From Bacteroidales bacterium (GTDB taxonomy: Bacteria; Bacteroidota; Bacteroidia; Bacteroidales; P3): DNA of 64,000 nt. Below, in pieces: positions 55,701-63,867 of this stretch. The translations under genes and the position numbers were made by a program. The notes under the pieces were generated by a model that did not search any database, was not told where the DNA came from, and saw only the letters and a list, made by a program, of their open reading frames with translations. The stretch covers positions 1 to 64,000 of the forward strand of contig JAFUGA010000063.1 in the NCBI GenBank assembly GCA_017469625.1, read 5' to 3'. Positions within the stretch are counted from its first letter, which is position 1; the number at the start of each line of letters is the position of its first letter.

Positions 55701-56196
55701 AGGACCTAAATATGGTGCTTTGATGAAGAGTATTGCAAAAGCAATATCTGAATTCTCTCAAGAGGAAATAGCAAAAATAGAAACCTTAGGCAAATACTCT
55801 TTGAACATAGAGGGAAAAGAGATAGAATTGTCTTTGTCTGATGTGGAGATAACAACGAAAGATATTGAGGGTTGGGTAGTAGCAAATGATGGAAGTTTGA
55901 CTGTAGCATTGGACGTTACTATTACAGAAGATTTAAAGAAAGAGGCTGTAGCAAGAGAGTTGGTAAACCGTGTTCAGAACATAAGAAAAGAAAGCAATTT
56001 TGAGGTTACAGATAATATAATCATAGAATTGGAACAAGAAGATTTGTTAAAAGCATCTTGTGAGCAGTACAAAGATTATATCTGCAACGAAACATTGACA
56101 AAAGAACTTATTCTGAAACCACAAGTAGAAAACCCAACAACACAGATAGACGTTATAGAGGGCAAACTTTTGAATATAGCAATAAGAAAATGCTAA
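52765..56196 (+). CDS. ileS: Isoleucyl-tRNA synthetase
   Basis: A 1143-residue class I synthetase that charges tRNA-Ile. The HIGH-type motif is in PSANGKPGIHHVMARTIKD near residue 50, the CP1 editing domain spans about 200-400, KMSKR is at 690-694 (NKMSKRLGNAIDPFE), and an anticodon-binding domain plus C-terminal extension follow. The length and C-terminal form match the longer, eukaryote-like IleRS type found in many Bacteroidota. There is no frameshift. It is the first gene of a short run with ansA and a heptose kinase (gaps of 32 and 15 nt). Confidence 0.98.
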   Translation: MSQKYREYKQLNLTEIEKEIREKWQKENTFRQSLKEREGNKPFIFFEGPPSANGKPGIHHVMARTIKDIFCRYKSLKGYYVTRKAGWDTHGLPVELGVEKNLGITKEDIGKKISVDEYNAECRKTVLQFKDLWDKLTEQMGYWVDLDDPYITFKNEYIETLWWLLGEIYKKGLLYKGYTIQPYSPAAGTGLSSHELNMPGCYRDVKDTTIVAQFKIKENQKIENSILKQYVKDLSKAYFLAWTTTPWTLPSNTALAVGPNIDYVLVESFNPYTSEPIAVFLAKNLLYTHFKKENENKDFSQYNKGDKEIPFKVVAECKGKDLVGIEYEQLIPWVRPMEQEGDAFRVIGGDYVTTEDGTGIVHIAPTFGADDARVAKLANIAPLHLLDKNGKQQPMVDKTGKFFILDELDTEYTNKYINKELYSQYAGRFVKNAYDSTLTDKDTSLDVDLCVMLKQQNLAFKIEKHTHSYPHCWRTDKPVLYYPLDSWFIRTTAIKDRLIELNKTINWKPQATGTGRFGNWLENLVDWNLSRSRYWGTPLPIWRTEDGKEEICISSVKMLSEEIDKSIKAGFMTENKYSSSNYEDFDLHRPYIDNVILVSPSGKPMKRESDLIDVWFDSGAMPYAQRHFPFDCTEEELKKDYFPADFIAEGVDQTRGWFFTLHTIATMVFDTVAFKNVVSNGLVLDKKGNKMSKRLGNAIDPFEMMDMYGADATRWYMISNSQPWDNLKFDPEGIDEVRRKLFGTLYNTYSFFALYANIDGFSYKEKDIPINERPEIDRWILSELNTLIINVDKSFNEYEPTRAARLISGFVDEYLSNWYVRLCRRRFWKGEYSQDKISAYQTLYTCLEVIAKLSSPIAPFFSENMFINLNSVTQRENHTSVHLTDFPVADESMIDKQLENRMQTAQKICSLVLSLRKRHNLKVRQPLASIMIPCDETTQQEIEKVRNLILSEVNVKEIKYLSLQNNVLTKNIKANFKVLGPKYGALMKSIAKAISEFSQEEIAKIETLGKYSLNIEGKEIELSLSDVEITTKDIEGWVVANDGSLTVALDVTITEDLKKEAVARELVNRVQNIRKESNFEVTDNIIIELEQEDLLKASCEQYKDYICNETLTKELILKPQVENPTTQIDVIEGKLLNIAIRKC

Positions 56197-56228
56197 ACAT
56201 CTAATTGAAACCAAAAAATATATTCACA

Positions 56229-57239
56229 ATGAAAAACATCTTGGTAATATATACAGGAGGCACTATAGGAATGGTAAAGGACGAAAATACAGGTGCTTTA
56301 CGTTGTTTTGATATGAAGAAGATATACGAAATTCTTCCTGTGTTAAAGGAACTGAATTGTAACATAGAAACCTATCAATTCAATCCTATAATAGATTCTT
56401 CTGATATGAATGCAAAGGTGTGGTTGAAATTATCTCAATATATCAAAGCAGTATATGATTTATATGACGGTTTCGTTATTCTACATGGAACAGATACTAT
56501 GTCATATACTGCTTCTGCATTGAGTTTTCTTTTAGAAAATCTTGCAAAACCTGTAATCATTACAGGTTCTCAATTACCTTTGGGAATGATACGCAACGAT
56601 GGAAGAGATAATATAATATCCTCTATAGAACTTGCAGCAAATACAGATGTACTTATTCCAGAGGTATGTATATTTTTTGATGATAAACTTTACAGAGGCA
56701 ACCGTACAACCAAAATAAACGCAGAATATTTTGAGGCTTTCTACAGTGGCAATATGCCTTCTTTGGCAAAGGTGGGTATAAACATTTCTTACAAAGAACA
56801 TCTTATACTTCCAAAACCAGAAAAAGAATTAAAAGTATATGAAAATCTTTGTGAAGATGTTGCTATACTAAAGATACACCCATCTATTCAAATAAGTCAT
56901 ATAGATTGTGTAGCAAATATTCCTAACCTTAAAGGTTTGATATTGGAAACTTATGGTTCCGGTAATGCACCTACAAATTCTGAGTTTTTATCTGCAATAA
57001 AAAGAACTATAGAAAAAGGTATTACTGTTTATAATGTAACACAATGTAAGGCCGGAAAGGTACAAATGGGTCATTATGCTGCAAGTTATGCTCTTAGAGA
57101 AATGGGAGTGTTGAGTGGAAAGGATATAACAACCGAAGCAGCTTTGGCAAAGATGATGTTTGTTTTAGGAAACTTTTCAGACAAGACAGAAATAAGAAAC
57201 TTACTTGAGAACAACTTAAGAGGAGAAATAACTCTATAA
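56229..57239 (+). CDS. ansA: Type I L-asparaginase
   Basis: A frame is open from a TTG at 56205, but the ATG at 56229 begins the conserved N-terminus (MKNILVIYTGGTIGMVKDEN) and is preferred. The 336-residue enzyme hydrolyses asparagine to aspartate and ammonia in the cytoplasm. Catalytic motifs are TGGTIG with the first Thr, and VILHGTDTMSYTASAL with the second Thr-Asp pair. No signal peptide, which fits the cytoplasmic type I enzyme. Confidence 0.95.
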   Translation: MKNILVIYTGGTIGMVKDENTGALRCFDMKKIYEILPVLKELNCNIETYQFNPIIDSSDMNAKVWLKLSQYIKAVYDLYDGFVILHGTDTMSYTASALSFLLENLAKPVIITGSQLPLGMIRNDGRDNIISSIELAANTDVLIPEVCIFFDDKLYRGNRTTKINAEYFEAFYSGNMPSLAKVGINISYKEHLILPKPEKELKVYENLCEDVAILKIHPSIQISHIDCVANIPNLKGLILETYGSGNAPTNSEFLSAIKRTIEKGITVYNVTQCKAGKVQMGHYAASYALREMGVLSGKDITTEAALAKMMFVLGNFSDKTEIRNLLENNLRGEITL

Positions 57240-57254
57240 AATCAAATCATTATT

Positions 57255-58247
57255 ATGGATTACAAGCAACTGTTTAAGAATTTCTCAAATCATAACATAC
57301 TTATTTTAGGTGATGTTATGATAGACTCTTATCAATGGGGAAAAGTTGAAAGAATATCTCCAGAAGCACCTGTTCCTATTTGTTCGGTGCAGAAAATAGA
57401 AAACCGTTTGGGAGGTGCTGGTAACGTTGCTTTGAATATAAAGGCTATGGGAGCGAAACCTATACTTTGTTCTGTAATAGGTGAAGATATAGAAGGAAAA
57501 ACTCTTCTTTCCCTTATGAAAGAAGAGGATATGGATACGCAAGGTATTTACACTTCTGCTTTTCGTCCTACTACTATAAAGACACGAATAATAGGCAATA
57601 ATTCTCAAATGCTTAGAATAGATAAAGAGATAACAAACTACTTGACTAAAGAGGAAGAAGAAAATTTTTTAAACCAACTACTTTCCATAATAAACTCTCA
57701 AAAGATAGATGCTATAATATTTCAGGATTATGATAAAGGAGTAATTACTCCAAACCTTATATCCAAACTTGTAGCCATTGCAACAGAGAAACAAATTCCT
57801 ACAGCAGTAGACCCTAAACACAAAAACTTTTCATACTACAAAAACGTAACACTATTTAAACCAAACTTAAAAGAACTAAAAGAGGGTTTAAAAATAGAGT
57901 TTGATAAACCTACATTGGAAAATCTTTCAGACGCTTCTTTGCTTTTGCATTCTAAGCAAAACATAGAAAAAGTTTTTATAACACTTAGCGAATATGGAGT
58001 GTTTATAGCAGATTACCAAACTCCAAGAGCAAAAATAAATATGTTTCCTGCACATTTAAGAAAAATAGCAGATGTAAGTGGAGCAGGGGATACTGTTATT
58101 AGTCTTGCAGCACTATGTTTGGCAGAAAAACTTGATGCAGATACTATGGCAAAAATAAGCAACCTTGCAGGAGGTCTTGTTTGCGAAACTGTAGGTGTTG
58201 TTCCTATAGAAAAGGAAAGGCTTTACAGAGAACTTATTGCTTTGTAA
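57255..58247 (+). CDS. rfaE1: D-glycero-beta-D-manno-heptose-7-phosphate kinase (RfaE domain I)
   Basis: A 330-residue PfkB-family sugar kinase. ILILGDVMIDSYQWGKVERI and SPEAPVPICSV are specific to the RfaE/HldE kinase, GGAGNVALNIKAMGA is the first PfkB motif, and DVSGAGDTVISLAAL carries the catalytic Asp. It phosphorylates heptose 7-phosphate at C1, a step towards ADP-heptose for lipopolysaccharide core. The adenylyltransferase half of E. coli HldE is absent, so a separate enzyme must supply it. Confidence 0.92.
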   Translation: MDYKQLFKNFSNHNILILGDVMIDSYQWGKVERISPEAPVPICSVQKIENRLGGAGNVALNIKAMGAKPILCSVIGEDIEGKTLLSLMKEEDMDTQGIYTSAFRPTTIKTRIIGNNSQMLRIDKEITNYLTKEEEENFLNQLLSIINSQKIDAIIFQDYDKGVITPNLISKLVAIATEKQIPTAVDPKHKNFSYYKNVTLFKPNLKELKEGLKIEFDKPTLENLSDASLLLHSKQNIEKVFITLSEYGVFIADYQTPRAKINMFPAHLRKIADVSGAGDTVISLAALCLAEKLDADTMAKISNLAGGLVCETVGVVPIEKERLYRELIAL

Positions 58248-58282
58248 AAGTATAAGTAATTTTTGTAAAAATTGTAAAATTA

Positions 58283-58313
58283 TTTGGTATATCAAAAAAA
58301 ATATATACCTTTG
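58283..58313 (+). promoter_or_regulatory. Full-consensus promoter upstream of the BspA-like locus
   Basis: TTTG at 58283-58286 and TACCTTTG at 58306-58313, 19 nt apart. Transcription from here gives a leader of roughly 365 nt that includes array I before the ATG at 58686. No better promoter was seen closer to the gene. Confidence 0.75.
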
Positions 58314-58366
58314 CAACTTGATAACTTTAAAAACGATATAAATAGACTAAATACGACTAAATAAAA

Positions 58367-58518
58367 CTTTATGCAACTAAAATAACTAAGAGATAGAATT
58401 TCCGGAAACTTTATTTCATTTTTTTATAACAAAGAAATAGAATTCTAAAACTTTATTCTATTTCAATGAAACAAAGAAAGAGAATTGTTAAACTTTATTC
58501 TAATTTTCTAAAATAAAG
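58367..58518. repeat. 21-bp phased repeat array I, in a probable 5' leader
   Basis: Rungs at 58367 and 58409 (CTTTA), 58430 (CAAAG), 58451 (CTTTA), 58472 (CAAAG), 58493 (CTTTA) and 58514 (TAAAG). The position at 58388 is damaged. Rungs here are more degenerate than elsewhere. The rest of the 438-bp gap holds the promoter and AT-rich sequence without a gene. Confidence 0.85.
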
Positions 58519-58685
58519 ATATAAAATTCTAAAGTTTAAATTCTATTATTCTTTTCGGATAAATAGGATAGCCCAAACTATATCTTGTTGTTTTTTAATT
58601 AAAGTTCTATTTTTAAGTAACAATTTAGTAATCAATTTAAAAGAAGTAAAAAAATGAATTAGTAAAAGAAAATAATTAAAAAACA

Positions 58686-61600
58686 ATGAAAAAGATTAAA
58701 GAGATGTTACTTGTTTTGGGCATATTTTTATTGCCAACAATTATTTGTTCTCAACCGCCTATTCCACCTAATGGACCAAAGAATGAAGATGATGTAACTA
58801 AACGACACAACAACTATTCTTACAGACGTACTCCTGTTGGGCAAGGTACATTGATTATATTAGTACTTGGACTTGCTTTTTTAGTTATAGATACTACACG
58901 AAACGTACGCAAGGAGGTTATTGCACGTAGAAAAGATGATAATTTTCATCATGGAAATTTTATGGGGGGGGGTACTGTTTGTACTAATAAGGTAGATATG
59001 AAAACAACTGAAAAGACAAAGTCTAAACATTTCTTCCTTAAAGTCTTAAAAAAGAAATTAAAAATACCATCACTTTTTATTTGTATATTATTAGTTTCTT
59101 GCAGTGTTTTTGCACACGATTTTTCTGCAACAGATTCCAATGGTAATGTTATATACTATAATATTACTTCTGCATCTGTACCATATACAGTAGAAGTAAC
59201 ATATGAAGGAAATACACAAGGTGCGACTTTTTATACAGGAGAGAATTATGTTATTCCATCTATAGTTTCATACTCTGGAATAACCTATACGGTAACAAAG
59301 ATAAGTGAGTATGCTTTCTATAATTGTACGGGCGTAACAAGTATAGAACTGCCTGCAACAATAGAAACTATAGGAAGTTATGCTTTTTATGGCTGTATTT
59401 CTTTAAGAAAGATTAGGTCTAATGCAATCATTCCACCTACCGCAAATTCTTATACCTTTACAAATGTTCCAGCGTATGCTTCTATTTACATTCCTTGTGG
59501 CAAAAGAGAAGATTATAAAAATGCTTTTTATTGGCAAAGTTTTAAATATTATATAGAGGGAGAGGTTGTAAAGATAGATGATTTATGGTATGAAATCTGT
59601 GGAGATAAAGCTACAGTTGTAAGACCTATGACAGGAGATAGCACCTATAAAACTGCCCCAAATTTTATTAGTGGTTCATTAGTAATACCAGATACAGTAG
59701 TCTATGAAGGTAATACTTATATCGTTACTGCTATAGCAAGTGGTTATTCTGTAGATTTGGGAGTTTTTAGGGATTGTGAGGCTATTACTTCTGTAACATT
59801 TCCTTCAACACTTAAGGTAATGGGAAACTATGCTTTTCAAGGTTGTAAAAATATAAGGTCTGTAACATTCCTCTCAGAAAGACCTCCAGTAATTACAAAT
59901 GGATATTATTGGCCTTTTGAAGATTCGTTAGATAAATATATGCCTGTTTTTGTACCCTGTGGAACAAAAGGAGATTATCAAAACGGTAATTGGAGCAGAT
60001 TTTACAGACTATTACAAGGTCCGGTGTTTAAAGTAAATGGTTTATGGTACAATGTTACTTGCGAAAACCCTTATACTGCAACAGTTATCAGACCAGCAGA
60101 TGGAGATTATACATATAAAACTGCACCAAATACCGTAGGTGGAGTATTGACCATACCTGCTACAGTAACAGACCCAGAAGATGAAAACAAGGTTTATAAA
60201 GTTGTAGCCATAGAAGACGGAGACCCTTACGGATACAATACAGGTATATTCTCAGAGTGTGTTAATCTAACAGGTGTAGATTTGAGTAATGCAATATATT
60301 TAGAAAGTATAGGTGTGAGGACATTTCAAAATTGTAGAGGAATAAGAGGAAATATAACAATACCAAATAGTGTAACAAATATCGGTATGTGTGTGTTTGC
60401 AGGTTGTACTAATTTAGACGGTACGATTACTTTCCCAGCAAACTCTTCTTACACCACAATCAAAGACTCTATGTTGAATGATTGTTTCAAACTAAAAAGT
60501 ATAATATTACCCGAAAACATAGCAAGTATAGAAAGATATGCGTTCTCATCTTGTGGTACTCAAAATACAGAAGGACCTCTATTGAAGATATATGCACATA
60601 GAGAAGAGCCACCTACTGCTACTTCATGGCAATTATTTCATGGTCTGAATAACACAAATTGTAACGTTTATGTTCCTTGTGGAGTTGAGCCAGCATATAG
60701 GTCTGCTTATGGTTGGAAAGATTTAAATATTTTGGGAGGAGAAACAAAAAAGATAGGTCATCTATGGTATGAACTATGCTTAAATGGAGCAGTAATTATA
60801 AGACCAGAAGACGGCGATAGAACATATAACACTTCTCCAAACAAAATAGAAGGTACTTTATCTATACCTGCAACAATTATAGACCCAGACTCAGGAGTAG
60901 AATACGATGTTGTGGCTATAAAAGATGCTCCTACAGATGATGCAAGTAAAGGAGTGTTTGCAAATTGTCATGCTATAAATTATTTAGAATTTTCTTTGCC
61001 AAGCAATCTAAAACGTATAGGTAATTATGCTTTTATGACTACAGGCTTACCAGATGGTTCCTTAGTGAGAGGTCTTTTAGGTGATATTATCATTCCAAAC
61101 AGTGTAGAAAGTATGGGTTATTATGTTTTCTCAAATCAATGCAATATAAGAGGAATAGTATCTCTTCCAGAGAATACACACTTTACTACTATACCGGAAG
61201 GAACTTTCAATATGTGTAAAAGAATAAAGACTGCCATAATTCCACAGAACGTTACAGAGATAAGAGGTTCTGCTTTTTCTGATGCGTATGGTAGTATGAG
61301 AGGATTATATTTCAAAGGCACTGTTCCACCAACACTTTCAGCAGATATTTCTTCAGGGATAGCAAGTAGCGAACAACCTTTTTCAAATTGGAGTAATGCT
61401 TCTATAGTACCCGATAGCGTGAAAGTAATACCTGTGTATATTCCTTGCGGAAGTTTATCTGCATATAATAATATGGCAAACACACAAAGTGCAAATAACA
61501 AACTGAATGACGGTATTTGTACCAAGTATGTAGAAATAGAGTTAATGGAAAAGGTAGATGATTTTTGGTATTTGGTAACATGTGCAGACAATGATAAAGC

Positions 61601-63473
61601 AAGACTATTGCAACAACAATCTTACACATCTTCTTATACTCCTACGGTGAAAAAATCTTTGACTATACCAGAGAAGATAACAACGAACAATGGCAATGAA
61701 TACACTGTGGCAGAAATAGATTATAAAGCCTTTACATTATTGGATAAAGATATGATAACAAAGATAGAATTTGAAAGTGAAACACCTTTGAAACTTCTGA
61801 ACAATGCACATATTCAGACCAATGATGACGGAGTTTTTGACGATGTGGCAAGAGATGAAATCTATTTTACAGTACCTTGTGCTAAAGAATATAAAAACAA
61901 TACCTATTCTTCTGCCAAAACAGAATGGACAAGACTAAAATACTTAAACTATTTAGATACAATAAAAGAACCTGTCTTTACACCTAATTCATATAATGGT
62001 ACAGGAGGATTTGAATGTTATACTTATGCGAAAAAACCTGAAAAAGTTATAATAACAGATGACGGTTCTTTGGCGTTGAAATCTTATGATGACTTGTCTA
62101 TATTATCAGATACTGTAGAGTTTGAACTATATAAAACTTTGACAGTAAGAAGGTGGAATCTTTTAGGAAGTTTAGACACTGCTTTAACCTATGGCGGTGT
62201 TTTGGAAACAGAGTATAAACACGATTTTGCAGTTATTCCTTATGTGGAAAATGATTGGCGAAGAAATATTACCGCAGGAGGAAGAGGTATATATGCAAAA
62301 GTGGGAGATACTCTTATAAATAAACAATCTTTTATGGCATGGCCGTACAACACATCTTACGTTTATGATAGTACTGCTATGACTTACCCTACTATACCAA
62401 ACGAAAACAAACCGGTCCTGTTTATGTACATCTCTCCGTCCAACCTCCAAGAAACAAAAACTAACAACGGCGAATTTACTTACACAAATACTTACCACAC
62501 TTCTACAGGAGTAAGTGGTGGAAGTGATGGAAAAACAGGACGCTGGTTTGCTTTGTACAATCCTTATATAGCCAGAATGGATGCTTATAAGTTTAAACAA
62601 ATCAATGATAGTCAAATACAGGGAGAATATATTTATTGTTACAACTCTTCATTAGACCAATGGGAGAAGATACCTGTTACAGCAAAAGGAGTTTCTGAAA
62701 TATATCCTGCAAATGGTTTTATGGTAGCATCAAAAGACGATAACCCTTCTATAAATATAAAGATGAATAACACAATCTTAAGAAGAGATACCCCTGCTAC
62801 AAATAGGTATAAAGCCGATATAGAAAACACAAAGATAAAACTTTCTGCTATAGCCAACGAAACAGAAAACGAAGCCTTTGTTTCTATACAAGAAAATGCT
62901 TCAAATGGTTTTGACGGTAGGGATTCTTATCTTATGGTGTCAAACAATAGAACGGATTTTGTAGAACCTTATTTCTTGGTAGATGATAGAAAGATTTTTG
63001 ATAATCATATAAACAACCTACCTTACGAAGTAGAACTAAGATTTCACAGTGGAGGAGTATCTACAACTGATTTAAAACTTACAAATATTCCAAACAATAT
63101 AGGGGTGAGCATAATAGATATTCAAAACGGTGAAGAAACGGAATTAGGAAATGAAGATGTTTTCACCTTTATAGCATATCAAGGAGAGAATGCTGGTAGA
63201 TACAAAATAAAGTTCTATACTAAAAACGTATCTTTGCCAATTATGGAAGAAAAAGAAGTAGATATAAGGATAAATCTTCAAGGTGAAACTCTGTCTATTT
63301 ATGGTGAAGATTTGCACAAGGTAGTTGTTGTAAATACTTTAGGGCAAACGGTTTTGGAGAGAAATCTTCAAGGAAACCATTCCAATATTAAACTATCAAC
63401 TCCATCGGGTGCATATATAGTAAAGGTATATTCAACAAAAGGAAACAAATCTCAAAAAATAATAATGAGATAG
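58686..63473 (+). CDS. BspA-like leucine-rich surface protein with type IX sorting tail, fused to a small N-terminal ORF
   Basis: The frame is open for 1595 residues but looks like two genes joined at a G9 tract. Residues 1-92 resemble a small exported protein: signal peptide, PPIPPNGP linker, a hydrophobic segment (GTLIILVLGLAFLVI) and a basic tail. From M105 (58998) a second signal peptide starts (IPSLFICILLVSCSVFA). It leads into repeated modules of BspA-type leucine-rich repeats (YAFYNCTGVTSIELPATIE) with recurring LWY...C, DGD.TY and IPCG...Y phrases. The last 70 residues (LSIYGEDLHKVVVVNTLGQT, GAYIVKVYSTKG) are a type A type IX sorting domain, so the protein should be exported by SprA and attached to the surface. 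BspA relatives bind host matrix or other bacteria. Confidence 0.85.
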   Translation: MKKIKEMLLVLGIFLLPTIICSQPPIPPNGPKNEDDVTKRHNNYSYRRTPVGQGTLIILVLGLAFLVIDTTRNVRKEVIARRKDDNFHHGNFMGGGTVCTNKVDMKTTEKTKSKHFFLKVLKKKLKIPSLFICILLVSCSVFAHDFSATDSNGNVIYYNITSASVPYTVEVTYEGNTQGATFYTGENYVIPSIVSYSGITYTVTKISEYAFYNCTGVTSIELPATIETIGSYAFYGCISLRKIRSNAIIPPTANSYTFTNVPAYASIYIPCGKREDYKNAFYWQSFKYYIEGEVVKIDDLWYEICGDKATVVRPMTGDSTYKTAPNFISGSLVIPDTVVYEGNTYIVTAIASGYSVDLGVFRDCEAITSVTFPSTLKVMGNYAFQGCKNIRSVTFLSERPPVITNGYYWPFEDSLDKYMPVFVPCGTKGDYQNGNWSRFYRLLQGPVFKVNGLWYNVTCENPYTATVIRPADGDYTYKTAPNTVGGVLTIPATVTDPEDENKVYKVVAIEDGDPYGYNTGIFSECVNLTGVDLSNAIYLESIGVRTFQNCRGIRGNITIPNSVTNIGMCVFAGCTNLDGTITFPANSSYTTIKDSMLNDCFKLKSIILPENIASIERYAFSSCGTQNTEGPLLKIYAHREEPPTATSWQLFHGLNNTNCNVYVPCGVEPAYRSAYGWKDLNILGGETKKIGHLWYELCLNGAVIIRPEDGDRTYNTSPNKIEGTLSIPATIIDPDSGVEYDVVAIKDAPTDDASKGVFANCHAINYLEFSLPSNLKRIGNYAFMTTGLPDGSLVRGLLGDIIIPNSVESMGYYVFSNQCNIRGIVSLPENTHFTTIPEGTFNMCKRIKTAIIPQNVTEIRGSAFSDAYGSMRGLYFKGTVPPTLSADISSGIASSEQPFSNWSNASIVPDSVKVIPVYIPCGSLSAYNNMANTQSANNKLNDGICTKYVEIELMEKVDDFWYLVTCADNDKARLLQQQSYTSSYTPTVKKSLTIPEKITTNNGNEYTVAEIDYKAFTLLDKDMITKIEFESETPLKLLNNAHIQTNDDGVFDDVARDEIYFTVPCAKEYKNNTYSSAKTEWTRLKYLNYLDTIKEPVFTPNSYNGTGGFECYTYAKKPEKVIITDDGSLALKSYDDLSILSDTVEFELYKTLTVRRWNLLGSLDTALTYGGVLETEYKHDFAVIPYVENDWRRNITAGGRGIYAKVGDTLINKQSFMAWPYNTSYVYDSTAMTYPTIPNENKPVLFMYISPSNLQETKTNNGEFTYTNTYHTSTGVSGGSDGKTGRWFALYNPYIARMDAYKFKQINDSQIQGEYIYCYNSSLDQWEKIPVTAKGVSEIYPANGFMVASKDDNPSINIKMNNTILRRDTPATNRYKADIENTKIKLSAIANETENEAFVSIQENASNGFDGRDSYLMVSNNRTDFVEPYFLVDDRKIFDNHINNLPYEVELRFHSGGVSTTDLKLTNIPNNIGVSIIDIQNGEETELGNEDVFTFIAYQGENAGRYKIKFYTKNVSLPIMEEKEVDIRINLQGETLSIYGEDLHKVVVVNTLGQTVLERNLQGNHSNIKLSTPSGAYIVKVYSTKGNKSQKIIMR
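58964..58972 (+). repeat. G9 homopolymer, candidate phase-variation tract
   Basis: Nine consecutive G in a very AT-rich genome, the only such tract in the window, at codons 93-96 of the frame above. With eight G the upstream ORF would stop at TAG 58993-58995, 2 nt before the ATG at 58998. With ten it would stop at 58985-58987. With nine the ORFs are fused. Confidence 0.8.
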
Positions 63474-63510
63474 TCATTATTCATAACAGTTTTTAATTCT
63501 ATATTTTTTT

Positions 63511-63542
63511 GAGTGTGAAATTTTTTTCACACTCTTTTTTGT
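63511..63542 (+). terminator. Rho-independent terminator after the BspA-like gene
   Basis: GAGTGTGAAA at 63511-63520 pairs perfectly with TTTCACACTC at 63525-63534 around a TTTT loop, followed by a T-run. Confidence 0.9.
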
Positions 63543-63600
63543 ATAAAAGGTAATGAAAAAATAGCCTTTGTAACTCCTTTATTGAAACACTCTTATGAAA

Positions 63601-63689
63601 CTTTGTTTTAATTTTCTAAAACAAAGTTCTACGAAATTAAAACAAAGCTTTAGAAAATTAAAACAAAGTTTCATGAAAACGAGATAAAG
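63601..63689. repeat. 21-bp phased repeat array J
   Basis: Rungs at 63601 (CTTTG), 63622, 63643 and 63664 (CAAAG) and 63685 (TAAAG), exactly 21 bp apart. An isolated CTTTG at 63566 is out of register. The rest of the 394-bp gap holds the terminator and the guaB promoter. Confidence 0.92.
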
Positions 63690-63833
63690 AAGCAGTTTTT
63701 TTATAGATTTTTTTCTAATAAATTTTAATAAGATTTTGTTCTGAAAAATCTTTTTTAAAAAATTAGAATACAAAATACAGTATTGTAGAAACACCTTTTT
63801 TGTAAAAAATTTTCATATATTATTATTTTGATG

Positions 63834-63841
63834 TAAATTTG
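63834..63841 (+). promoter_or_regulatory. Core promoter of guaB
   Basis: TAAATTTG followed by CACG, 26 nt before the ATG at 63868. Confidence 0.6.
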
Positions 63842-63867
63842 CACGAAAATATATTTAAAAGATAATT

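Noticed and set aside
56205..56228. TTG start for asparaginase
   Set aside because: The conserved N-terminus begins at the ATG at 56229; the extra eight residues have no counterpart in the family.
63579..63794. 71-residue minus-strand ORF containing LKLCFNF-type heptads
   Set aside because: It is array J read in its open frame with AT-rich flanks; no promoter or ribosome-binding site. Kept only as support for the stop-free frame observation.
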